DNA of 24,790 nucleotides. Source: Candidatus Microgenomates bacterium. Lineage in GTDB: Bacteria; Patescibacteriota; Microgenomatia; JAADGY01. The translations under genes and the position numbers were made by a program. Shown one piece after another: positions 1 through 6,000 of this stretch. The stretch lies in the NCBI GenBank assembly GCA_015486555.1, contig WFRL01000027.1, forward strand, positions 1 through 24,790. The letters run 5' to 3'. How positions within the stretch are numbered: position 1 is the first letter of the stretch; each line of letters opens with the position of its first letter. The notes under the pieces were generated by a model, which was given only the letters and a program-made list of their open reading frames with translations, had not been told where the DNA came from and searched no databases.

Positions 1-298
1 AGCCTGAGAGAAGGCTATACCTTCTCCTCCTGGAGTCATCCTGAGGAGCCAGAGCGACGAAGGATCTAGCCGAAGGCGCATGGTTGTTACTCAAAGTTGA
101 GAGCTAATCCTTTTGCGCTTCGCTAGATTCTTCGCTGGGGCTCAGAATGACACGGGGAGGAGGTTGTACCTCACCTCTTGGAGTGAGCTGCTTCCCTTTT
201 TTCCGAGTCATCCCGAACGAGCCGAAAGGTGAAGTGAAGGATCTAGCGAGCGGAGCGAGCGCAAAGCCGCTGACACTCAGGTTTTCTTACCTCTGACT
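1..298. repeat. Repeat island 0: palindromic element plus single hairpin unit
   Basis: There is no gene here. A palindromic element spans about 35-152: a (+) unit (GTCATCCTGAGGAGCC start) at 35-82, a central hairpin CTCAA-AG-TTGAG at 90-101, and a (-) unit ending in CTCAGAATGAC at about 113-151. A linker (157-200) leads to a second (+) unit at 207-263, whose tail contains GCGAGCGGAGCGAGCGC. The stretch from about 110 to 250 reappears in reverse complement near 18796-18930. The type is REP/MITE-like; no transposase is present. Confidence 0.8.
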
Positions 299-333
299 GA
301 GTTCTAAGCTCCTAGTTCCGAGCTCTAATTACT
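299..333 (-). repeat. Heptamer array RAGYTCY, overlapping the rpsT stop
   Basis: Five consecutive 7-bp units in exact register: GAGTTCT, AAGCTCC, TAGTTCC, GAGCTCT, AATTACT. In the sense of rpsT they read RGARCTY. The array covers the rpsT stop codon (325-327) and its last two codons, so the end of the gene is itself made of repeat units. Confidence 0.8.
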
Positions 334-639
334 GACTTTTGTCTTAGCCTTTGAGGTCTTTGTTTTCTTTGGACGGCTGGTTTTGGTTTTTTTAGTCGGA
401 GCTTGTTTAGGGAGAGCTTTGGCCGCCCGGCTTTTTAAGCGGGCCGCTTTATTCCGATGAATAATGTGTCTTTTAACCGCCCGATCAACCAAAGCATAAA
501 GGCGTTTTAGGGCTTCTGGCGTTTTCTTTTCAAAATATTTCTTAATCGCCTCTTTATATCTCCTCTTGAGGCGGAGATTAAAGACAGTTCGCCGCCGATC
601 GACTCTTAGTTTCTTTTTAGCTGAACTAGTAACTGGCAT
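325..639 (-). CDS. rpsT: 30S ribosomal protein S20
   Basis: S20 is a primary 16S rRNA-binding protein of the small ribosomal subunit. The 104-aa product is very basic. It starts with the usual SSAKKKLRVDRRR region and carries the family signature HRNKAARLKSRAAKAL at residues 61-76. Residues 77-104 are a Lys/Thr-rich tail beyond the normal S20 end (family usually about 85-90 aa), probably extra RNA-binding or disordered sequence. The ATG start is supported by homology to the S20 N-terminus. A promoter-like pair (TTGCCC, 17 nt, TAAAAT) ends 7 nt before the ATG. No good Shine-Dalgarno sequence is present apart from AGGGG, which lies too close to the start. The gene is monocistronic and divergent from the gene at 759. 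Its stop lies inside a heptamer repeat array. Confidence 0.93.
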   Translation of the reverse strand: MPVTSSAKKKLRVDRRRTVFNLRLKRRYKEAIKKYFEKKTPEALKRLYALVDRAVKRHIIHRNKAARLKSRAAKALPKQAPTKKTKTSRPKKTKTSKAKTKVSN

Positions 640-646
640 AGCCCCT

Positions 647-675
647 ATTTTAACACTAAACCTCTCCTAGGGCAA
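647..675 (-). promoter_or_regulatory. Predicted rpsT promoter, near-leaderless
   Basis: On the minus strand: -35 TTGCCC (670-675), 17-nt spacer, -10 TAAAAT (647-652), then 7 nt to the ATG. A start site about 7 nt after the -10 would fall at the start codon. Confidence 0.6.
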
Positions 676-740
676 TCTTTACTCTTATACTCTTTCTGTG
701 ACTAGATAGATTAGTAATGAGTCTGGACTATTTATTTAAA

Positions 741-758
741 TGGTAGAATGAAATAAAA
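741..758 (+). promoter_or_regulatory. Predicted extended -10 promoter before the gene at 759
   Basis: Extended -10 TGG-TAGAAT (741-749) followed by 9 nt to the ATG. There is no convincing -35 and no Shine-Dalgarno. Confidence 0.45.
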
Positions 759-1577
759 ATGATCCGACAAACAGAATCACTTCAAAGATCTTCTCTTGCC
801 AAGGAAATAGATGTGATAGCGAAGGGGACAGACTTTTCTGGTAAGTTTGAGGTACAGCCAGTAACGGCTGAAATGGTACCCAGACTTAGATCGAGGGGGA
901 TACCTATGGATCTTAGGGTAAGAACAAAGGAAGAAAACGGTTATGCTTCTGTTTCGGAAGGATTGGATTTTGACTCTCAAAGGGTGCGAACGCAAGCTTT
1001 CGCTATCTTTGCAAGAACGGAAAAAGAGGAAGAAGAGGAACCCATTGGGGTAATGACTTTTGTAATAGCTCCTAAGGATTGGATAGAGAAACAACAATAT
1101 TTTCTAAGAGAAAAAGGAAGTGTAAGGGTAGTAGGTGCTAAGGCAATAACTAAAGGAGAGAGTGCTGATTACTTTGTTATACCTGGTTGGACATACCTTT
1201 CTCCTGAATACCGTCACCGTCCTGGGTTACTTCGTCCAGGTCTTACTACATTTATTAAAATCATGCAAAAAATCAATGAGGTTGCCCCACCCAACACGTG
1301 GGTGGTAATGACACCTCAAGGTACATACCCTCTTGAAAGGTCAAAACAACTAAGAAAGACCATTATTGAACATAAAGATGTGGCTCCCTGGAAAGCAGAT
1401 TTTACCAAACAGATAGGTGAGATAAGTAAGGGAAGCAGGACCACGCTTAATGTAGCAAAACAACTAGGACTATCCCTTAAACCTAATATAGGATCGAGTT
1501 TTTCTCTTGGTCCAGTATTAGCAGAAAAAATTGAGGATTTAAATTGGGGTGCTTTCTCTCGCTTTCAGGAGAAGTAA
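759..1577 (+). CDS. Hypothetical protein, possibly GNAT-fold
   Basis: A 272-aa soluble protein with no signal peptide or membrane segment; I do not recognise a named family. Residues 95-105 (PIGVMTFVIAP) and 139-175 (a hydrophobic strand, then SPEYRHRPGL, then a helix) are arranged like strands 4-5 and helix 3 of GNAT acetyltransferases, where R/G-rich turns bind acetyl-CoA. This is weak fold-level guessing: the canonical Q/RxxGxG/A loop is not clearly present. The ATG follows an extended -10 box by 9 nt. The codons (many AGA, AGG, ATA, GGA) look different from the flanking housekeeping genes. Together with its ORFan neighbour and the repeat islands on both sides, this suggests an acquired cassette (inference). 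It converges on the gene ending at 1846. Confidence 0.6.
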   Translation: MIRQTESLQRSSLAKEIDVIAKGTDFSGKFEVQPVTAEMVPRLRSRGIPMDLRVRTKEENGYASVSEGLDFDSQRVRTQAFAIFARTEKEEEEEPIGVMTFVIAPKDWIEKQQYFLREKGSVRVVGAKAITKGESADYFVIPGWTYLSPEYRHRPGLLRPGLTTFIKIMQKINEVAPPNTWVVMTPQGTYPLERSKQLRKTIIEHKDVAPWKADFTKQIGEISKGSRTTLNVAKQLGLSLKPNIGSSFSLGPVLAEKIEDLNWGAFSRFQEK

Positions 1578-1845
1578 TTAGTTTCTCTTTAAGAATATAT
1601 ATTGGCCACTCCGTTTTATATTGAGCTATGATAAATGTTCCGAACCACCAAAAACAAAAAATCCCAACCGTCGGGACCATGACTATCATTTTATTTGGTA
1701 CTTTGTTCAGAGCCTCCCTATCCTAATTAATAAATGTTAGAGACATTGAATTATGATCTAACAAGGACCCTTAACAGTAGATCCGACACTTGACCTACTT
1801 GGGTAGAGAGTTAAGATTTAGTGGCTGAACTGAAGAATTACCTTA
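1578..1845. other. Convergent intergenic gap, nothing recognised
   Basis: This 268-bp AT-rich spacer lies between two convergent genes. It lacks the repeat families that fill the other large gaps. A weak TCCC/GGGA hairpin lies near 1662-1676, but no clear terminator or RNA gene is visible. Confidence 0.5.
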
Positions 1846-2595
1846 TCAAGTAACTAAACCTTGTTTATTTCTAAATCCAGAAAAAAACCAATAAAGTCTT
1901 TCCCGTTCTACTACATAACGATTGCCTGAAACATTAAAACGTCCTTTTAGACCGTCATAAAAATATATCTGCCTAGTAGGCTTCTGTATAGCTACAAGTA
2001 TGCTTGATCTTTTCTTATCAATCCAACTAAAATTAGGTTCTTTCCCCTTCAATTGGTCTAAGTAATAGAGAACAGATCGAACTGGCCTACTCCTATCATA
2101 CCAAGGTAAAGCTTCATCCTTAAATGATAAGGACGACTTATAGCCATACAGGATATTATCTTGACTGTTCCACCATTTTCCGATAGAAGTTATCACCCAA
2201 TTTTTGCCCTCCAATGGATGCAATTCATTTTGAGTTTGAAGAAATGGCTGTCCTTTGGGGGCACAGTGAAGAGTGATTATTAGTGACTGTGTTTCTGTAA
2301 CTGTTAAGATATTTTGCTCACACAGTGCTTCATTTATTATTTCTTTCATAGAAGTTTCTGGAGTTATCCCCTCAGCCCCCATGTATTTTCGAAAAATTTT
2401 TAATTCGTTTGCTTTGGTAACTGTCATACCTCCAACTCCGAATGCTTGCCAATTTCTTTTGTAAATCATCTTGATTGTGAGCTCTAAGTTTTCCACTAAT
2501 TTCTTAAATAACAGAAGAGATAAATTCTTTCTTTCCCTTGCTTTTTCTTGTCTTTTGGGGATATTCAGTAATGTGTAACCAAGTATTCTTGTCAT
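1846..2595 (-). CDS. Hypothetical protein
   Basis: A 249-aa product I do not recognise. The N-terminal ~50 residues are strongly basic (KRQEKARERKN region, then KMIYKRNW). A middle part (about 55-110) is mixed, and the C-terminal half is rich in aromatic residues (KWWNSQ, ALPWYDRSRP, RERLYWFFSGF). There is no signal peptide, no transmembrane helix and no recognisable catalytic motif. The ATG has no Shine-Dalgarno. The nearest good -10 (TATAAT, 2622-2627 on the minus strand) is 26 nt upstream, so this gene would have a short 5' UTR, unlike most others here. It is convergent with the gene at 759. The open frame length and its isolation between non-coding stretches support a real gene. Confidence 0.55.
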   Translation of the reverse strand: MTRILGYTLLNIPKRQEKARERKNLSLLLFKKLVENLELTIKMIYKRNWQAFGVGGMTVTKANELKIFRKYMGAEGITPETSMKEIINEALCEQNILTVTETQSLIITLHCAPKGQPFLQTQNELHPLEGKNWVITSIGKWWNSQDNILYGYKSSLSFKDEALPWYDRSRPVRSVLYYLDQLKGKEPNFSWIDKKRSSILVAIQKPTRQIYFYDGLKGRFNVSGNRYVVERERLYWFFSGFRNKQGLVT

Positions 2596-2744
2596 TTTAG
2601 GATATTAATTAAAGTGTGTTTATTATAAGATATCATAAATTAAGTTACTATCTTTGTTTTGGTTACATAAATATTTTATTAGATTTTTTTAACTCCCTAT
2701 TACACATAATGAACCAAAATCCAAAACCACTTAGTTTAGTATTG
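2596..2744. other. AT-rich upstream region
   Basis: About 150 bp of very AT-rich sequence upstream of the minus-strand hypothetical gene. A TATAAT on the minus strand (2622-2627) may be its -10. No repeat or RNA gene is recognised before the island begins near 2745. Confidence 0.5.
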
Positions 2745-2877
2745 TGTTATCCCGACTTGTCGGGATCCAACCGATAGGCGCATGGAATTGGAACTAGGTA
2801 ATCAGAACTCGGAGCTTGGAACTCAGAACTCGGAAATTAGTTTGTAAAGTTAGAAAGTTCATAAAGTTTATAAAGTG
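2745..2877 (+). repeat. Left side of island 1: hairpin unit, heptamer array, AAAGTT repeats
   Basis: 2745-2784 is a hairpin unit whose core is a perfect palindrome ATCCCGAC-TT-GTCGGGAT (2749-2766). 2790-2838 holds seven 7-mers in exact register: GGAACTA, GGTAATC, AGAACTC, GGAGCTT, GGAACTC, AGAACTC, GGAAATT. 2845-2877 has AAAGTT recurring at 8-9-bp steps. The same order (heptamers, then AAAGTT repeats) recurs at 7475-7548. Confidence 0.8.
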
Positions 2878-2890
2878 AAAAACATCTCAA

Positions 2891-3036
2891 GGGAGTCATC
2901 CTGAACGAGCCGCTAGGCGAAGTGAAGGATCTAGCCGAAGGCGCATGGATGCGCACCCAAGCCCGGGTGCCAGATTCTTTGCGCTCGCTTTTGCTCGCTA
3001 GACTCTTCGTCGCTCTGGCTCCTCAGGATGACTCCC
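2891..3036. repeat. 146-bp palindromic MITE-like element
   Basis: The ends are a perfect 14-bp terminal inverted repeat, GGGAGTCATCCTGA (2891-2904) and its complement (3023-3036). Inside are a (+) hairpin unit (to about 2946), a central hairpin CACCC-AAGCCC-GGGTG (2954-2969), and a (-) unit (about 2979-3033). The same unit/hairpin/unit plan occurs at 35-152 and 22654-22774. There is no coding capacity. It could be a non-autonomous mobile element or a structured-RNA element. Confidence 0.75.
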
Positions 3037-3045
3037 CAATAAGCT

Positions 3046-3112
3046 AAGCTCCAAGCTCCAAGTTCTAAGCTCTGTTTTATTTGAAAATTGGTCATTGATA
3101 ATTGGTTATTTT
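3046..3112 (-). repeat. Right side of island 1: heptamer array plus ATTGATAATTGG module
   Basis: Four in-phase heptamers AAGCTCC, AAGCTCC, AAGTTCT, AAGCTCT (3046-3073) are followed by an AT module with GAAAATTGGTCATTGATAAT (from 3083). Nearly the same ~65 bp recurs at 5093-5156. A -10 box for rnhB follows immediately. Confidence 0.75.
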
Positions 3113-3114
3113 AT

Positions 3115-3120
3115 TATAAT
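3115..3120 (+). promoter_or_regulatory. Predicted rnhB -10 box, leaderless
   Basis: Perfect TATAAT, 5 nt before the rnhB ATG at 3126. There is no clear -35 at the usual distance and no Shine-Dalgarno. A transcript would begin at or inside the start codon. Confidence 0.55.
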
Positions 3121-3125
3121 GTACT

Positions 3126-3764
3126 ATGCCAGTAATAGTTGGGGTTGATGAGGTTGGCCGAGGAGCAGTAGCTGGGCCTATGTACTTAGGGGCCGTTGTT
3201 CTAACTCCGACAAATCCTCTTTTCAAAACCCTGACCACCCAAGAAGAGAACCTTAATCTGCTCCTAAACGAGGAAGAGAAAATCATTCTTCGAGACTCCA
3301 AAAAGATGACTTTTAAACAACGATTGAAGACAGCAGCCTTTCTCCAACGGCAGATTACTTCATTTTTAGTAGGAATTGACAATCAATATATCGACAACTT
3401 CGGTTTGACGAAAGCTCTAGAACAAGGAATTAACCAGCTATTAGCTGAAATTTCTCGAACCTTCTCTCTTTCCCAGCTCCATCTCTTAGTGGATGGAAAT
3501 TTTCTTCCCCATTTAAAATATCAGCCAGCTAGAGCTGAAAACATCATTAAAGGAGATAACCAACTAGGGATCATTGCTGCCGCAGCTGTTATCGCTAAGG
3601 TTCACCGAGATAACTTAATGATTAAACTCTCTTCTTCTTACCCCCAATACCATTGGCAAAAGAATGTTGGTTACGGCACTCCCCAACACTTAGAGGCTAT
3701 TAGGCTTCATGGTCTAACTTCTTATCATCGGCGGAGTTTCTTAAACAACTTCCTGGCCGGCTAG
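3126..3764 (+). CDS. rnhB: Ribonuclease HII
   Basis: Cleaves the RNA strand of RNA-DNA hybrids and single ribonucleotides embedded in DNA, in the cytoplasm. The 212-aa length is normal. The family's four acidic metal ligands are all visible: D8 and E9 in GVDEVGRG, D123 in LVDGN, and D144 in KGDNQ. Other hallmarks are DSKK (57-60), the AAAAVIAKVHRD helix (151-162) and the C-terminal GYGTPQH...YHRRSF segment (182-205). The ATG at 3126 places the GVDEVGRG motif at its usual distance from the N-terminus. The gene stands alone behind a repeat island. Its last 24 nt overlap tail-to-tail with the RuvX-like gene on the other strand. Confidence 0.96.
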   Translation: MPVIVGVDEVGRGAVAGPMYLGAVVLTPTNPLFKTLTTQEENLNLLLNEEEKIILRDSKKMTFKQRLKTAAFLQRQITSFLVGIDNQYIDNFGLTKALEQGINQLLAEISRTFSLSQLHLLVDGNFLPHLKYQPARAENIIKGDNQLGIIAAAAVIAKVHRDNLMIKLSSSYPQYHWQKNVGYGTPQHLEAIRLHGLTSYHRRSFLNNFLAG

Positions 3765-4151
3765 AAAAGTGGTCAAGATTTCTAGGGCGGCGTAGGAGTG
3801 TTCTTTCCGGTGTTTTTCTTTGAACTTCAAACCACTTTTAGACAACTTCTGCCAGGCAATCTGAGAACTCAACGTCTCCGGGTAAAGTACAGTTTCTCTC
3901 TCTGTACCTAACTCTTTTGCTAAACTCTGGGCTATACCAACAACTCTTCCTTTTTCTGGCTGGCCAATAACCACACTCTTGATTCCCAGATCTACCATAA
4001 GTTGCCTTATTAAAGGTATTACTAATCTCCAGGAAGAAACCCGTAGAGGAGGAAGAACCTCGACCGCTGTTTTCGTTGAAGCCCAAGCCAAACCGAAATT
4101 TTTTAACCCAGGGTCAATAACTAAGATAGGAAACTTTAGCCTTCTAACCAT
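3741..4151 (-). CDS. RuvX/YqgF-family RNase H-fold protein
   Basis: A 136-aa RNase H-like fold protein of the YqgF/RuvX family (Holliday-junction resolvase-like or pre-16S rRNA processing in other bacteria). Visible motifs: IDPGLKNFGLAWA (12-24; first metal ligand D13), VIGQP (61-65), PETLSSQIA (91-99; E92 matches the Glu of the usual DERLST), and the C-terminal helix EHSYAALEIL (117-126). The third acidic ligand, normally Asp in DxxxA, aligns to H118, an unusual substitution. The gene is second in an operon with the sortase; the junction is TAATG, so the sortase stop and this start overlap by one base, suggesting translational coupling. The symbol is withheld because the active site differs from canonical RuvX. 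Confidence 0.85.
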   Translation of the reverse strand: MVRRLKFPILVIDPGLKNFGLAWASTKTAVEVLPPLRVSSWRLVIPLIRQLMVDLGIKSVVIGQPEKGRVVGIAQSLAKELGTERETVLYPETLSSQIAWQKLSKSGLKFKEKHRKEHSYAALEILTTFLAGQEVV

Positions 4152-4942
4152 TATTTGATTAATTTTGCTTCAACTACCAAACGTTCCCAAGTAGTCCCAG
4201 GAGGAACACAAGTAACTAAGCGGAGTCCACGATAATTGTAGTACTGCTCTAAGATAGTAAAATTATCCGGCTTGACCACTTTTAAACTCATAACTTGGTA
4301 AGTGTATTTAACCCCATCATAGTCAACCACAATGAGGTCGCCGACCCTTAATTTTGGCAGCTGAGTAAAGACAGTCTTGTAATTTTTAGGGTTGTAAAAT
4401 TGAGGAAGATTTGAGTGACCAAAAATAACCGGCTGACCTAAATCTCCTGGAACGCTGGTTCCTTTATATTGGATTAAGCTTTGGCTCAAATCATGGCCAT
4501 CAATAGTTACCAAAACATCTTTTATACCTAATTTAGGAACAGATATTTTATACCTTAGTACCCGATAACTTTTTTCTGGCAGCTGAGGCATACCCTTTGG
4601 GAACCAGCTTATAAGATCAAGATCTGGATCTTTTTCTATTTCGATAGCTTGAACATCAGTTTGAAGAGGTAGTTGAGATTGATTGGTACTCATAACTGCC
4701 TGAAGGGGGATAAGAGCTTGATTAGTTTGCTCAATCTCTCTTTCAAAAACCAGCTTATAAGAAATCATTGGCCAGATAGCGCTGCTAGCTAGAGCTATTC
4801 CCCCACTTATAAGTAGGAGAGAGAGAAGTTTTAGCCACAAACTAGCTTTTCTCTTTTTCTTCTCTATCCAGTGAAGGAAGACTGTTTCATTAAGAAGAAT
4901 AGTTTTGGGTGATTCCTTCTTAATCCAATAACTGAGTGCCAT
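4151..4942 (-). CDS. Sortase (cysteine transpeptidase)
   Basis: A membrane-anchored transpeptidase that cleaves a C-terminal sorting motif and attaches surface proteins to an acceptor on the cell envelope. The 263-aa product has an N-terminal cytoplasmic Lys-rich stretch, one membrane helix at about 36-60, and an extracellular catalytic domain from about 128. The catalytic triad is visible: H176 in IFGHSN, C245 in LVTCVPPG and R254 in WERLVV. The LVTC form of the TLxTC motif is typical of sortases; the class is uncertain (class D/E-like by overall look). It is first in a two-gene operon with the RuvX-like gene. TATAAT sits 6 nt before the ATG. Possible substrates are encoded at 13900-17298. 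Confidence 0.93.
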   Translation of the reverse strand: MALSYWIKKESPKTILLNETVFLHWIEKKKRKASLWLKLLSLLLISGGIALASSAIWPMISYKLVFEREIEQTNQALIPLQAVMSTNQSQLPLQTDVQAIEIEKDPDLDLISWFPKGMPQLPEKSYRVLRYKISVPKLGIKDVLVTIDGHDLSQSLIQYKGTSVPGDLGQPVIFGHSNLPQFYNPKNYKTVFTQLPKLRVGDLIVVDYDGVKYTYQVMSLKVVKPDNFTILEQYYNYRGLRLVTCVPPGTTWERLVVEAKLIK

Positions 4943-4948
4943 ACTTTG

Positions 4949-4954
4949 ATTATA
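4949..4954 (-). promoter_or_regulatory. Predicted sortase -10 box, leaderless
   Basis: TATAAT on the minus strand with six bases (CAAAGT) before the ATG. A weak TAGGCA -35 lies 18 nt further upstream. Confidence 0.55.
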
Positions 4955-4981
4955 GCTGAAAAAACTTAACTTTGCCTAATC

Positions 4982-5228
4982 GGAACTTAGAACCTGGAGC
5001 TTAGATCTCAGAACTTAGTTTATAAAGTAAGCCTCCTTTTGGTGTTGTTCTGAACGAGTTGTTTCCTCCTCCCCACGTCATCCTGAGGAGCCAAGTTCCA
5101 AGCTCCAAGTTCTAAGCTCTGTTTTTTTGAAAATTGGTCATTGATAATTGGTTATTTCTAACCTAGCTCCTAGTTCTTAGTTCCTAGTTCCAATAACGTT
5201 TATTTATGAACTTTCTAACTTTACAAGG
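4982..5228. repeat. Repeat island 2 between sortase and rplY
   Basis: Left: five in-phase heptamers GGAACTT, AGAACCT, GGAGCTT, AGATCTC, AGAACTT (4982-5016), then TTTATAAAGT. Middle: truncated hairpin units (GTTCTGAACGAG at about 5046; GTCATCCTGAGGAGCC at 5077-5092). Right: heptamers AAGTTCC, AAGCTCC, AAGTTCT, AAGCTCT (5093-5120), the ATTGATAATTGG module (5127-5156), a second array TAGCTCC, TAGTTCT, TAGTTCC, TAGTTCC (5164-5191), and inverted AACTTT repeats up to 5228, which run into the rplY promoter. No gene is seen. Confidence 0.8.
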
Positions 5229-5248
5229 TTGAAGTTAATCAGTACAAT
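5220..5248 (+). promoter_or_regulatory. Predicted rplY promoter
   Basis: -35 TTTACA (5220-5225), exactly 17 nt, -10 TACAAT (5243-5248), then 8 nt to the ATG at 5257. This is the best full promoter match in the window and predicts a 0-2-nt leader. Confidence 0.7.
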
Positions 5249-5256
5249 ATCACTAT

Positions 5257-5982
5257 ATGACTGCTAAGAAGACAAAACAAACTAAGGAGAAGTTGAGCTT
5301 AAAAGTTGAGAAGAGAAATCTCTTTGGTCGAAAGGTTAAGAAACTCCGCTACCAAGGCCTCATCCCAGCTGTTATTTATGGTCATAACTTTGACTCAGTA
5401 GCTGTCCAGTTTCCTCGTCACCAATTAGGGATAATCAAGTTGGCTGGTGAAACTAGTGTTGTTTACCTTGAGCTAGACAGCCGAAAAATTCCGGTGATGG
5501 TAAAACAGGTTCAGTATCATCCAATTAGCGGTCAAGTACTTCATCTAGACTTTTATAAAGTAAACCTAAAAGAAAAAGTAACGACAGAAGTGCCAATCGA
5601 GTTGACAGGAGAAGCTCCAATTGCTAAAGAAGGTTACAATATTGTTCAGGTTCTCCACGAGGTGGAGATCTCGGCTTTACCAACTGATATACCCAAGGAA
5701 ATAGAAGTTAATATTAGCAGCTTAACTAAAGAAGGAGATGATATTCGTTTAAAGGACATTAAGCTACCTGGAGGGAAGATCGAGTTTGCTGAAGGTGTTG
5801 ATCCAGAGGAAACAGTGGTCATCGTTGAAAAGCCAGCTGAGGAAGAGGTAGAAGAAGTCCCCGAAGAAGCAGCAGCAGAGGAAACCGAAGAAATAAAAGA
5901 AGCTAAGAAGGGAGAGGAAGAAAAGAAAGGGGAAGATAAAAAAGAAGCAACTGCTGAGGAAGAGATTAAAAAAGAGAGTTAA
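5257..5982 (+). CDS. rplY: 50S ribosomal protein L25/CTC (TL5 family)
   Basis: Binds 5S rRNA in the large ribosomal subunit. The 241-aa product is the long CTC/TL5 form: an L25 domain at about 13-101 (LSLKVEKRNLFGRKVKKLR, IPAVIYG, QVQYHPISGQVLHLDFYKV), a C-terminal beta domain at about 102-192 (VPIELTGEAP, LPTDIPKEIEVNISSL), then a low-complexity acidic tail (194-241) of Glu/Ala/Lys. The tail makes it longer than the usual ~200-215 aa. The start is fixed by the family N-terminus and a promoter 8 nt upstream. Its stop lies 18 nt before the next gene, which has its own extended -10 within that gap. Confidence 0.95.
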   Translation: MTAKKTKQTKEKLSLKVEKRNLFGRKVKKLRYQGLIPAVIYGHNFDSVAVQFPRHQLGIIKLAGETSVVYLELDSRKIPVMVKQVQYHPISGQVLHLDFYKVNLKEKVTTEVPIELTGEAPIAKEGYNIVQVLHEVEISALPTDIPKEIEVNISSLTKEGDDIRLKDIKLPGGKIEFAEGVDPEETVVIVEKPAEEEVEEVPEEAAAEETEEIKEAKKGEEEKKGEDKKEATAEEEIKKES

Positions 5983-5994
5983 CATTGCTATAAT
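5966..5994 (+). promoter_or_regulatory. Predicted extended -10 promoter before the gene at 6001
   Basis: TTAAAA (5966-5971), 17 nt, then TGC-TATAAT (5986-5994), with six bases to the ATG. The -35 lies inside the rplY 3' end. Confidence 0.6.
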
Positions 5995-6000
5995 TTAAAT

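Noticed and set aside
777..1097. 106-aa minus-strand frame inside the 759-1577 gene
   Set aside because: It lies wholly within a longer frame with a promoter; its Phe/Ser/Arg-rich composition is typical of antisense shadow.
1483..1689. 68-aa minus-strand frame with a hydrophobic start
   Set aside because: It overlaps the end of the 759-1577 gene and has no start signals or recognisable domain; most likely a chance frame.
1..3040. CRISPR array from repeated GTCATCC-type units
   Set aside because: Units are palindromic, occur in both orientations, and are irregularly spaced without unique equal-length spacers; no cas genes.
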